From: DATENM01 sp045807725
GTDB taxonomy: Bacteria > Acidobacteriota > Blastocatellia > UBA7656
NCBI GenBank assembly: GCA_045807725.1
Contig: JBJMGV010000089.1
Location: 6,185 to 70,184 of the forward strand
DNA length: 64,000 bases
Direction of reading: 5' to 3'
The position numbers and the translations under genes were made by a program. Positions within the stretch are counted from its first letter, which is position 1. Every line of letters starts with the position of its first letter. Of the stretch, positions 16,704 to 24,768 are shown piece after piece. A model generated the notes under the pieces. The model did no database searches, had not been told where the DNA came from, and saw only the letters and a program-made list of their open reading frames with translations.

Positions 16704-17432
16704 TTACTTTTTCTTCGCTTCCCACTTGCCGGTCATCTGGCCGGAGAAATCAAAGTCGCCGGAGATCTTGCCGTCTTTCACCGCCCCACTCATGGTAATC
16801 GAGCCTTGTGGCGTGTCGAGGCTAAAGCTCAGCTTATTGCCATCCCATTTGCCGTTGCTGATTGTGGCAGCGCCTTGATCGGATGAAGACGTGCCGGTGA
16901 CTTTGTTACCTTCGAGCTTGAGCTTGAGAGTAAAAGGGATTGTCATGCCGCCAGCGTCAGCCGAGCCATCCCAGTCTCCCGAAATCGGGTCGCCTGCGGC
17001 GGCTGCCGGAGCGGGAGCAGACGAAGAAGCCGCCGGGGCTGTGCCGCCGGATTTCTTCAATTCGAGAGTGCCACCGGCTCCACCAAGCTCCCACTTGCCG
17101 ACGATCTTATCACCATTGAGCGTCGCCGTGACGATGCCTTCGTTGCCGCCGGCATCAAATTTGATCGTCACTTTACCGTCTGCGTAAGACCCGTCCGTGA
17201 TATTGGCCGGGCCTTGTGGTGTTTCAATCGTTCCAGAGAGCTTGCCGCTCGTATTTTTCAGATTCACGGTGAGCGGAATTTCGCCGAACGCCTCGCTCTT
17301 AGCGACGCCTTCGTACTTACCTGAGATGTCGGCCTTTTCGTCCAAAGCCAGTCTGTTAAACGGCGCGGCGAATGCGGCTGACGAGATCAACAGCGCAATC
17401 GCAAGCAGTGCAACGCTTCTTCGTAACTGCAT
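16704..17432 (-). CDS. Exported protein with two homologous beta-rich repeats
   Basis: This 242-residue protein has a signal peptide (VALLAIALLISSAAFAA) and two tandem copies of a roughly 90-residue module. The first begins ISGKYEGVAKSEAFGEIPLT and the second ISGDWDGSADAGGMTIPFT. Each is followed by a G-x-L-x-G-T segment, an ITDGSYADGKVTI / ISNGKWDGNKLSF strand pair and a final G-K-W-E. An Ala/Pro/Ser linker (about 132-148) separates them. The pattern suggests two small antiparallel beta barrels, as in lipocalin-like folds, located in the periplasm or outside. I know of no assigned function. It has its own terminator and lies upstream of, and codirectional with, no close partner. Confidence 0.83.
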   Translation of the reverse strand: MQLRRSVALLAIALLISSAAFAAPFNRLALDEKADISGKYEGVAKSEAFGEIPLTVNLKNTSGKLSGTIETPQGPANITDGSYADGKVTIKFDAGGNEGIVTATLNGDKIVGKWELGGAGGTLELKKSGGTAPAASSSAPAPAAAAGDPISGDWDGSADAGGMTIPFTLKLKLEGNKVTGTSSSDQGAATISNGKWDGNKLSFSLDTPQGSITMSGAVKDGKISGDFDFSGQMTGKWEAKKK

Positions 17433-17690
17433 CTTTCAGTCTCCTAATGGTGGTTTTCAATTTTGAAATCAAGCCAATCTGCAACTTGAGAATGACCAAT
17501 CTTCGAGGCCATGTATTTATAACGTAAAATGCGCGTGCATCAAAGCAATTTTATCGTGGTGAAGCCCCGGGGCAGGCTGATCTGCTAGGCAAGGGTTCAT
17601 CGAGAATCGCTTGCGAGTCGATATGGAACGAGATTGTCCAAGGGAGGGTCGAAAGGTCGGCACATAAATATAAAAGTAACTAATATTATT

Positions 17691-18551
17691 TTACTGCGTA
17701 CGTTGAATCAATAAATCAAATAATCTCGATAGGTCATCGCTTGAGGAAAACTTGATCTCAATAATGCCTCCCTCTTTGAGAAGTTTTATCCGTGCAGGGG
17801 CCGCCAGGCTTTTGCTCAATTTCTGCTCGGCGGCGGCAATATTGGGATCTCTGCGAACCGGGGGTTGGTTCTGTTGGGCGGAGCCATTCGGCTCGCTGAC
17901 TTGAGGGTCTCGAACTAGCCGTTCGGTTTCACGGACGCTCAGCGTCTTTTCGATGATCTCGTGAGCAAATAGGAGTTGTTGATCGGCAGTTTCCAGTGAC
18001 AATAGTGCGCGAGCGTGCCCCATTGAAAGTTTCTCATCCTCAACCAACTGTTGAATCTCAGGCGGTAATTTAAGAAGACGGAGGGAATTAGTTACCGAGG
18101 AGCGATCTTTTCCTACTCTTCTTGCCACTTCTTCTTGTGAAAGGGAAAGCACATCAACCAGTCTTTTATAGGCAGTAGCTTCTTCGATTGGATTCAAATC
18201 CTCACGTTGGATATTCTCGATCAGCGAAATCTCCAAAACGTTTTCGTCGGTGATATCTCGCACGATGCAGGGAATTTTACGCAATCCTGCTATCTGTGCT
18301 GCTCGCCACCGACGTTCACCGGCAATGATCTGAAAGCGTTCTCCGTCTCTGCGTGCGACTATCGGCTGAATAACTCCATTCGTCTTTATCGATTCTGCTA
18401 ATTCATTTATTTTTTCTTCTTTGAAATGTTTGCGCGGCTGTGCTTCGGTCGGATAAAGCAGATCAATATCGATATCCATCAAATCAGATTCGCTTGTCTG
18501 CATCTGCGTAAAGAGGGCACTAAGCCCCCTGCCCAGAGCCTTTCTTGACAT
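17691..18551 (-). CDS. parB: Chromosome-partitioning protein ParB (Spo0J)
   Basis: ParB binds parS sites near the origin, spreads as a CTP-dependent clamp and recruits ParA and condensin for segregation. The 286-residue product has the N-terminal ParA-interacting stretch (RKALGRGLSALF), the CTP-binding/ParB box with IAGERRWRA at residues 77-84, an HTH region (SQEEVARRVGKDRSSVTNSL) for parS recognition, and a C-terminal dimerisation domain. Its start overlaps the parA stop by 32 bases, so the pair is one operon. Base composition is much more AT-rich than most of the window (19 of 60 G/C in 18361-18420). Confidence 0.97.
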   Translation of the reverse strand: MSRKALGRGLSALFTQMQTSESDLMDIDIDLLYPTEAQPRKHFKEEKINELAESIKTNGVIQPIVARRDGERFQIIAGERRWRAAQIAGLRKIPCIVRDITDENVLEISLIENIQREDLNPIEEATAYKRLVDVLSLSQEEVARRVGKDRSSVTNSLRLLKLPPEIQQLVEDEKLSMGHARALLSLETADQQLLFAHEIIEKTLSVRETERLVRDPQVSEPNGSAQQNQPPVRRDPNIAAAEQKLSKSLAAPARIKLLKEGGIIEIKFSSSDDLSRLFDLLIQRTQ

Positions 18552-19302
18552 TATTTATAACCTCCTTGGCGAGTCTGAGATAGCTTTCAGCTCCCTTCGA
18601 TTTAATATCGTAAAGGACAATCGGCTTGCCGTGGCTCGGAGCCTCAGCTAGCCTGACGTTGCGTGGAATGATCGTGCTAAAAACTTGCGACCCCAGAAAA
18701 TCTCGCAAATCGGAGACTACTTGATTTGAGAGATTAGTGCGCTCATCGAACATTGTTAAAAGAAATCCCTCGATAGTGAGGCTTGGGTTGAGTGAACGTC
18801 GAATTTTTACCAATGTATCCCACAACTCGGATACCCCCTCTAGAGCAAAGTACTCACATTGTATCGGAATCAGCACTGAATTTGCTGCGGCAAGCGCATT
18901 TAGCGTCAATAGGCCTAAGCTTGGCGGGCAGTCTATAAGAACATAATCATAGGCACCGACAATTGGCTCTAATAGTCTTTTTAGGCGAAATTCACGTTGA
19001 TCTAGATCAACTAATTCAATCTCCGCGGCAACGAGGATTTTCTCTGATGGAACAATTTTGAGGGTTGGAAGTTCCGTCTTTAGAGCAATAGATTCAATCG
19101 GCTCGTTTAGAACGAGACTATGGTAAAAACTTCTATAGAATTTTCCTCTTTGACCTAAGCCGCTCGTGCTGTTGCCTTGAGGGTCTGCATCTATGACTAA
19201 CACCCGCATATCGGCAACAGATAAGCAGGCAGCAAGGTTGATCGTCGTCGTAGTCTTGCCGACACCTCCTTTTTGATTCGCAATCGCTATGATCCTCGCC
19301 AT
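18520..19302 (-). CDS. parA: Chromosome-partitioning ATPase ParA (Soj)
   Basis: ParA is the Walker-type ATPase that moves ParB-parS complexes over the nucleoid and can regulate DnaA. The 260-residue protein has the deviant Walker A KGGVGKTTTTINLA at residues 11-24, the switch DADPQGNSTSGLG and Walker B-like VLIDCPPSLGLLT. There is no N-terminal HTH extension, so it is a chromosomal rather than plasmid-type ParA. Two parS-like sequences lie 81 and 139 bases upstream of its start, in the gap shared with atpD. rsmG, often adjacent, is absent here. Confidence 0.97.
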   Translation of the reverse strand: MARIIAIANQKGGVGKTTTTINLAACLSVADMRVLVIDADPQGNSTSGLGQRGKFYRSFYHSLVLNEPIESIALKTELPTLKIVPSEKILVAAEIELVDLDQREFRLKRLLEPIVGAYDYVLIDCPPSLGLLTLNALAAANSVLIPIQCEYFALEGVSELWDTLVKIRRSLNPSLTIEGFLLTMFDERTNLSNQVVSDLRDFLGSQVFSTIIPRNVRLAEAPSHGKPIVLYDIKSKGAESYLRLAKEVINNVKKGSGQGA

Positions 19303-19382
19303 TAGGTGCTAACATATCACAAATTGGCCCACGATCAACGAAAAATCTTGCGCAATTCCTGGAATAGACTTTAGTACGAATA

Positions 19383-19398
19383 TGTTTCACGTGAAACC
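19383..19398. promoter_or_regulatory. parS: parS site
   Basis: TGTTTCACGTGAAACC matches the widely conserved bacterial parS consensus TGTTTCACGTGAAACA at 15 of 16 positions. It lies 81 bases upstream of the parA start codon and 4 kb from oriC, exactly where ParB nucleation sites are expected. Confidence 0.93.
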
Positions 19399-19440
19399 TG
19401 CAAATAGAGATTCAAGATGTGCTAGAGAAGAAAAGAGGAT

Positions 19441-19456
19441 GTTTCATGTGGAACGC
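19441..19456. promoter_or_regulatory. Degenerate second parS site
   Basis: TGTTTCATGTGGAACG, 58 bases from the first parS, matches the consensus at 13 of 16 positions. The left arm TGTTTCA is intact, and GGAAC resembles the accepted variant arm. A weaker ParB site is likely. The rest of the 19303-19720 gap shows no gene I can support. A 39-codon frame at 19447-19566 overlaps this site but has no other evidence. Confidence 0.6.
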
Positions 19457-19720
19457 ACGACATAAAGACCTAAAGCCAATCGCTGAGTATCTAGAAAATT
19501 TACGTGTCATTCATCAGAGATATTCCCTACGATTCCGCAAGATGGATCAATTCATCCAAATATAGACAGGGAAGTTATCGGATGACCAAAACTCCATCAT
19601 AAACCACTGGCGCATCAATATAAGATCGTGCTATTTTTATCAACTTTGATGATTTTAGATTATTGCAAGCGAGCTTCTAGGTGATCATACTCAGTGATCA
19701 GAGGCCAAAGGAGAGAATCA

Positions 19721-21211
19721 ATGGCAAACGAAGGCAAGGTTATCCAAGTCATCGGCCCCGTGGTAGACGTCGAGTTCGATGAGTCCACCCTTCCGCCGAT
19801 CTATCAAGCACTCAAAATAGTCAATGATGGGTTTGAAGTTCCTGAACCGATTAACATCACCGTAGAAGTACAGCAGCATCTAGGGGAGGGTCGCTGCCGG
19901 TGTGTGGCGATGGAACCTACTGAGGGGCTAATCAGAGGGATGAGAGTGATTGATACGGGCAGCCCAATAACCGTACCTGTAGGGCCAGCCACTCTAGGCC
20001 GCGTATTGAACGTGATAGGCCAACCCGTTGACAAGCTAGGGCCAGTTCAGGCAAAAGATATTTATCCAATCCACCGCCACGCCCCCAATTTTCAGGATCA
20101 ATCTACTGAACTGGAGATGTTTGTCACAGGAATTAAAGTAATTGATCTCTTGGAGCCTTTTCTCAGAGGAGGCAAAATCGGGCTTTTTGGCGGCGCGGGT
20201 GTCGGCAAAACAGTCCTAATTATGGAACTAATCAACAATGTAGCGATGAAGCACGGTGGATTCTCAGTTTTTGGAGGTGTTGGCGAGCGCACCCGTGAAG
20301 GGAATGACCTGATTCGGGAAATGGTCGAATCAAAGGTGATCAATTTCGGCGAATCGTTTTATGAACATTTCGAAAAGACGGGCAGCTTTGACTTACAGTA
20401 TGTAGACAAAGAAGCCGTTGCCAAGTCAAAAGCCGCACTTGTCTACGGGCAAATGACTGAGCCACCCGGGGCACGTCTTCGCGTCGCGCTTACGGCATTA
20501 ACCGTTGCAGAGTATTTTCGAGATGAAGCAGAAACCGATGTCCTTTTGTTTATTGATAACATCTTCCGCTTTACGCAGGCCGGTTCGGAAGTATCAGCGT
20601 TATTGGGCCGAATGCCATCAGCCGTAGGTTATCAACCGACGCTGGCGACTGAGATGGGAGAATTGCAGGAACGAATCACATCAACCAAGCGGGGATCAAT
20701 CACGTCTGTACAGGCTATTTATGTCCCGGCAGATGATTATACAGATCCTGCTCCCGCAACGACATTCGCGCATTTGGACGCAGTAACAGCACTCTCGCGT
20801 CAGATTGCAGAGCTTGGAATTTACCCTGCTGTGGACCCGCTCGCTTCGACATCCAGAATTCTCGACCCCCGTATTGTAGGCCAGGAGCATTACGATGTGG
20901 CACAGGAGGTCAAGCGAATTCTTCAGCGCTACAAAGATCTCCAAGATATTATTGCAATTCTTGGAATTGATGAGCTGTCAGAAGAGGATAAATTAACGGT
21001 GGCGCGGGCTCGCAAGATTCAAAGATTCCTTTCCCAGCCATTCCACGTCGCTGAACAGTTCACTGGACTCAAGGGCAAGTTCGTGCCCTTAGAGGAGACG
21101 GTGCGCGGCTTCAAAGAACTGATCTCTGGCAAGTATGATGATCTACCGGAGCAGGCTTTCTTCTTGGCTGGAGGGATAGATGAAGTAGTGGAGAAAGCTA
21201 AAAATATGTAA
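19721..21211 (+). CDS. atpD: F1Fo ATP synthase beta subunit
   Basis: AtpD is the catalytic subunit of the F1 head. The 496-residue product carries Walker A GGAGVGKT near residue 157, VFGGVGERTREGNDL (catalytic Glu/Arg finger region), LLFIDNIFRFTQAGSEVS (Walker B) and the DELSEEDK DELSEED regulatory loop. The ATG at 19721 was chosen because AAGGAGAG lies six bases upstream and the family begins MxxGKVIQVIGPVVD. An in-frame GTG at 19694 is not needed. Only atpC follows; alpha, gamma, delta and Fo genes are not in this window. Composition is AT-rich like the neighbouring par and dnaA genes. Confidence 0.97.
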   Translation: MANEGKVIQVIGPVVDVEFDESTLPPIYQALKIVNDGFEVPEPINITVEVQQHLGEGRCRCVAMEPTEGLIRGMRVIDTGSPITVPVGPATLGRVLNVIGQPVDKLGPVQAKDIYPIHRHAPNFQDQSTELEMFVTGIKVIDLLEPFLRGGKIGLFGGAGVGKTVLIMELINNVAMKHGGFSVFGGVGERTREGNDLIREMVESKVINFGESFYEHFEKTGSFDLQYVDKEAVAKSKAALVYGQMTEPPGARLRVALTALTVAEYFRDEAETDVLLFIDNIFRFTQAGSEVSALLGRMPSAVGYQPTLATEMGELQERITSTKRGSITSVQAIYVPADDYTDPAPATTFAHLDAVTALSRQIAELGIYPAVDPLASTSRILDPRIVGQEHYDVAQEVKRILQRYKDLQDIIAILGIDELSEEDKLTVARARKIQRFLSQPFHVAEQFTGLKGKFVPLEETVRGFKELISGKYDDLPEQAFFLAGGIDEVVEKAKNM

Positions 21212-21262
21212 TTTTACTAACATAATTACACCGATGTTAGAAAATTACCCTTGAAAGGAAGA

Positions 21263-21288
21263 CCGGCGGCTCAGGACTGAGTCGCCGG
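21263..21288 (+). other. Intercistronic hairpin between atpD and atpC
   Basis: CCGGCGGCTCA and TGAGTCGCCGG form an 11-bp stem (one G-U) closed by a four-base loop GGAC, 13 bases before the atpC start. No U-tract follows, so RNA stabilisation or partial attenuation is more likely than full termination. Confidence 0.5.
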
Positions 21289-21301
21289 CGATATTAAATC
21301 T

Positions 21302-21718
21302 ATGCCAGACAGACTCCACCTTGAAGTAGTAATTCCTGAACGGAGAGTATTTGGAGCCGAAGTGGATCGGGTCGAAGTGCCGGGACTAGACGGGGAATTG
21401 GGTATTCTCCCTGGCCACACGGACTTAATCTCGCAACTGAAGCCAGCAGGTCTCTTGACTTATCATATCGGTGACGAAAAAGGCGAGATTGCAATTAGTG
21501 ATGGCTTTGTCGAGATCAGTCAAGATCGCGTCATCATCCTAGCGGACAGAGCGGAACGGCCTGAGGATATAAATTTGACGGAGGCGCTTAAACTTAAAGA
21601 TCAGGCAGAGCACGAATTGCAACAGGCGCTCGCAGACCCGGACAGCGACATAATCCGCGCGAGCGTTGAACTCGAACGCGCCTCCATCATCTTGCAGCTT
21701 GCGGAAAGAGCTCGCTAA
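21302..21718 (+). CDS. atpC: F1Fo ATP synthase epsilon subunit
   Basis: AtpC is the central-stalk epsilon subunit that couples rotation and can inhibit ATP hydrolysis. The 138-residue product shows the N-terminal beta sandwich with RLHLEVVIPERRVFGAEVDR, the diagnostic PGLDGELGILPGHTDLIS and a C-terminal two-helix region (LTEALKLKDQAEHELQQAL). It follows atpD after 90 bases containing a hairpin. No strong Shine-Dalgarno sequence is visible before the ATG. Length is typical. Confidence 0.95.
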   Translation: MPDRLHLEVVIPERRVFGAEVDRVEVPGLDGELGILPGHTDLISQLKPAGLLTYHIGDEKGEIAISDGFVEISQDRVIILADRAERPEDINLTEALKLKDQAEHELQQALADPDSDIIRASVELERASIILQLAERAR

Positions 21719-21969
21719 CACTCCATAAGATATTATAAAAAAGAGACTTAGCCTCTCTTAAGAGATAGGATACAGTCGCTTAAATTGAAAAATATTGGCC
21801 TTTTTTTCAGTACGGATTTGATTGAAAACCGCCGCTCTGTGTGATACTGTTTCCCAGCTTTCAAGCATGCACCTTCGCGGGCACTGGCGTGTTAAAGCAT
21901 TAATGAGTAGGCCTTCGTTGATGACGAGGGTATTGGCACAGGCAATCTTCAATCAGATCATTTTCAACT

Positions 21970-23343
21970 ATGCAAGCCGATTTACTTTCGTCTATTCTTT
22001 CTGCCATCTCGAAACGAGTTAATCACCAGAGCTTCAACACGTGGTTCAAGCCTATCTCACATGCGACAAGGGATGATTCAACAATCTACCTAAAAGTGCC
22101 GAATGAGATATTCCGTGATTGGATCACTAACAACTACTTTGATGTGATTGAGGAATCCCTCCTCGAACTCAATCTAGACGGCTACACGCTCGACTTTCTC
22201 GTCGAAGAGCAAAAATCTCAGAATGGCAATGGTGAAAGGCTGACGCAGGCCACACGCACTGCCGCACATCCGGTAAAAGAGATGGTCAGCTATGGGATTG
22301 CTAAAGTCATAGACCTTGAGCCCATTGAGCTGCCTCTTAATCCTAAGTATACTTTTGAGACTTTTGTCGTCGGTTCTTGCAATCAGTTCGCCCATGCAGC
22401 ATCGCTAGCGGTCGTTGACATGCCGTCAAAAACCTACAATCCTCTGTATATTTACGGTGGGGTTGGACTTGGAAAAACTCACCTGATGCACGCAATCGGT
22501 CAAGCGATTAAAGTAAGAACTAACAATTTACGTTTGACTTATATTTCATCCGAAAAATTCATGAATGAGTTAATCAACGCGATCCGTTATGACAAAACAA
22601 TCTCTTTTAGGGAAAAATATCGCAATATCGATGTCCTTTTAATGGATGACATCCAGTTCCTCGCAGGAAAAGAGAGAACCCAGGAAGAGTTCTTCCACAC
22701 ATTCAACGCCCTTTATGACGCTCAGAAACAGATTGTCATTTCGAGCGATTGTCCGCCGCGCGAGATTCCGACACTCGAAGAGCGTCTCCATTCCCGATTT
22801 GAATGGGGACTGATTGCCGATATCCAGCCCCCGGACCTCGAAACCAAAGTGGCGATATTGAAGCGCAAAGCCGAACTGGAGAAGATAGACTTGCCGGATA
22901 ATGTCGCCTTGTTCATCGCCAGCAAGATCAAATCGAATATACGAGAACTGGAAGGTTCGCTAGTCAGGCTGGTCGCTTATGCTTCGCTTAAGGGACTGCC
23001 TATTGGCATAGAGTTAGCTCAAGATGTTCTGAGAAACATTATCGAAGAAGATACGGACGGCATTTCTATCGAGTTGATTCAAAAGAAAGTCGCCGGACAT
23101 TACGGATTAAAAGTAGGCGATTTGAAATCGAAGAACAACTCGCGCAATATTGCTGGACCTCGACAGGTGGCAATGTATTTGTGTAAGACCTTAACGAAAT
23201 CGAGTCTCCCAGAGATAGGGCGCGAATTTGGCGGCAAACATCATACGACCGTGCTACACAGCATTAACAAAATTGCCGACCTTTATAACAAGGATGGAGT
23301 TTTCCACAAGCTTATCAACAGCTTTATTGCTGAAATAAAATAG
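21970..23343 (+). CDS. dnaA: Chromosomal replication initiator protein DnaA
   Basis: DnaA binds DnaA boxes, oligomerises with ATP on oriC and opens the duplex. The 457-residue protein has domain I (ISKRVNHQSFNTWFKPI), a linker, the AAA+ domain with Walker A YGGVGLGKTHLMHA near residue 163, Walker B LLMDDIQFLAGK, and domain IV with the DNA-binding signature REFGGKHHTTVLHSI. The gene is followed directly by oriC and dnaN. It is strikingly AT-rich (17 of 60 G/C in 22501-22560). A TTGATT followed by TGTGATACT at 21818-21848 is a weak promoter candidate. Confidence 0.98.
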   Translation: MQADLLSSILSAISKRVNHQSFNTWFKPISHATRDDSTIYLKVPNEIFRDWITNNYFDVIEESLLELNLDGYTLDFLVEEQKSQNGNGERLTQATRTAAHPVKEMVSYGIAKVIDLEPIELPLNPKYTFETFVVGSCNQFAHAASLAVVDMPSKTYNPLYIYGGVGLGKTHLMHAIGQAIKVRTNNLRLTYISSEKFMNELINAIRYDKTISFREKYRNIDVLLMDDIQFLAGKERTQEEFFHTFNALYDAQKQIVISSDCPPREIPTLEERLHSRFEWGLIADIQPPDLETKVAILKRKAELEKIDLPDNVALFIASKIKSNIRELEGSLVRLVAYASLKGLPIGIELAQDVLRNIIEEDTDGISIELIQKKVAGHYGLKVGDLKSKNNSRNIAGPRQVAMYLCKTLTKSSLPEIGREFGGKHHTTVLHSINKIADLYNKDGVFHKLINSFIAEIK

Positions 23344-23611
23344 CTTAGCTAAGTTTTCCACATGACCGGGTTGTGGAGCCCTTGTGGAACCTGTTGAAAA
23401 CTGTTGAAGTTAGCCAAAGGCTCCACAGGGCAGGCCGCTTTTGCACAGGTTTTGCACAGCCTTTTGCACAGCCTTATTTGATCTTTTATATTGTATTTTA
23501 AACAATTTGCCATCAGGGTTCCACTTTTCCACAGGCACTACTACTACTACTAGATCATGACATGTAGTGAAAGATTAGAACTACTAGTAAAAGGCAGAAT
23601 CGAGGTGAATA
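23344..23611. other. oriC: Replication origin oriC (dnaA-dnaN gap)
   Basis: The 268-base gap holds a cluster of DnaA-box-like 9-mers: TTTTCCACA at 23354-23362 and 23525-23533, and TTTTGCACA at 23439-23447, 23450-23458 and 23462-23470 (starts 11 and 12 bases apart), plus inverse partial boxes around 23372 and 23383. Immediately after the last box a short GGCA is followed by five CTA triplets (23538-23552), i.e. 3'-GAT-5' DnaA-trios on the opposite strand, then an AT-rich segment. Box, short spacer, trio track is the arrangement of the basal unwinding system described in Bacillus subtilis. Confidence 0.93.
23538..23552 (-). promoter_or_regulatory. DnaA-trio element
   Basis: Five perfect consecutive TAG trinucleotides read 5' to 3' on the minus strand, starting four bases after the DnaA box TTTTCCACA (23525-23533). 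DnaA-trios guide DnaA filament growth onto single-stranded DNA during origin opening. A further CTACTAG lies at about 23581, which may extend the unwinding region. Confidence 0.8.
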
Positions 23612-24721
23612 ATGCGCTTCAGTTTGAGTAAGGCATCGCTTCTCAGAGAGTTGAATCTTCTTCAAGGCGTAGTCGAGAAGAAGAATACCATTCCTATTCT
23701 TTCAAACGTTCTTATAGAGACTCTGGGTGAATCGCTGGTTTCACTCATCGCTACAGACCTGGATGTGTCGTTGCAAACCGAATGCACAGCGGACGTCAGT
23801 CACCCAGGCGCGGTGGTCCTGCAAGCCCGGAAACTCTTCGACATTGTCCGCAATCTCCCGGACGCCGAGATCAACTTCTCTAAAGAGGAAAACGACTGGG
23901 TGCGGATTAGCTGTGGCGCATCCGAATTCCGTATCGTCGGCCAAGCCAAAGAGCATTTTCCATCGACACCCGGATTAAAAGAAGGCGGCCAACTGATCCC
24001 GACTGCCGCGTTGCACGACTTGATCAGCCGGACCATCTACGCCATCACACAGGAAGAATCGCGTTACGCGCTCAACGGCGCATTGTTGCTGCTGGCTGAC
24101 GGCAAGCTGCAAATGGTGGCGACCGACGGGCACAGGCTCGCCCTGGCGGCGTTCTCGCTCGAAGGCACGACCGACGAGCAGGTACGCGTGATCATTCCTA
24201 AGAAGGCGCTGGGCGAATTGCTCAAGCTGACCTCCGGGAGCGAAGGCGCGTTGACGTTTGCGAAGGACGAGAACCATCTCTACTTCAAAGTCGATCAGCG
24301 GCTATTGACTTCGAGAATGCTGGCGGGCCAGTTCCCGAATTACGATCTCGTCCTGCCGAAGAATAATGACAAACTGGTTCCGCTGAACACCGAGCGGTTC
24401 GCGCAGGCCATTCGCCGCGCCGCGTTGATGGCTGATGAGCGCAGCCGTGGCATCAAGCTGGAACTGAGCAGCGGCAAGATCAATCTCACAGCGCAGAGCG
24501 CGGATGTGGGCGAAGCGAAAGAAGTCATTCCGGTCGATTATACTGGAGATGCGGTCAATATCGGCTTCAACGCGCAATACATCTCTGACTTTCTCGGCGT
24601 CGTCGGCACCGAGCAGATTGCGCTAGAGGTCAAGGACGAGCAAAGTCCGGCCTTGCTGAAACCGGCTGGGGACGGGCAATATGATTATCGCTATGTGGTC
24701 ATGCCCATGCGGCTGATCTGA
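23612..24721 (+). CDS. dnaN: DNA polymerase III beta subunit (sliding clamp)
   Basis: DnaN is the ring-shaped processivity clamp that tethers replicative polymerase and many repair factors. The 369-residue product has the three-domain clamp layout. MRFSLSKASLLRELN begins it, KKNTIPILSNVLIE and TDGHRLALA mark domains I and II, and the C-terminus ends YRYVVMPMRLI, the conserved clamp ending involved in the partner-binding pocket. A weak Shine-Dalgarno GAGGTG precedes the ATG. Base composition returns to the GC-rich norm along this gene. It lies just downstream of oriC in the canonical dnaA-oriC-dnaN order. Confidence 0.98.
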   Translation: MRFSLSKASLLRELNLLQGVVEKKNTIPILSNVLIETLGESLVSLIATDLDVSLQTECTADVSHPGAVVLQARKLFDIVRNLPDAEINFSKEENDWVRISCGASEFRIVGQAKEHFPSTPGLKEGGQLIPTAALHDLISRTIYAITQEESRYALNGALLLLADGKLQMVATDGHRLALAAFSLEGTTDEQVRVIIPKKALGELLKLTSGSEGALTFAKDENHLYFKVDQRLLTSRMLAGQFPNYDLVLPKNNDKLVPLNTERFAQAIRRAALMADERSRGIKLELSSGKINLTAQSADVGEAKEVIPVDYTGDAVNIGFNAQYISDFLGVVGTEQIALEVKDEQSPALLKPAGDGQYDYRYVVMPMRLI

Positions 24722-24768
24722 TTCTTCGCCGATTTCGGGGCTGTGGCGCACCGAAAGGTTCCGAGCCT

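Noticed and set aside
19447..19566. A 39-codon frame starting in the second parS-like site
   Set aside because: No Shine-Dalgarno sequence, no recognisable motif, and it overlaps a DNA site with its own explanation.
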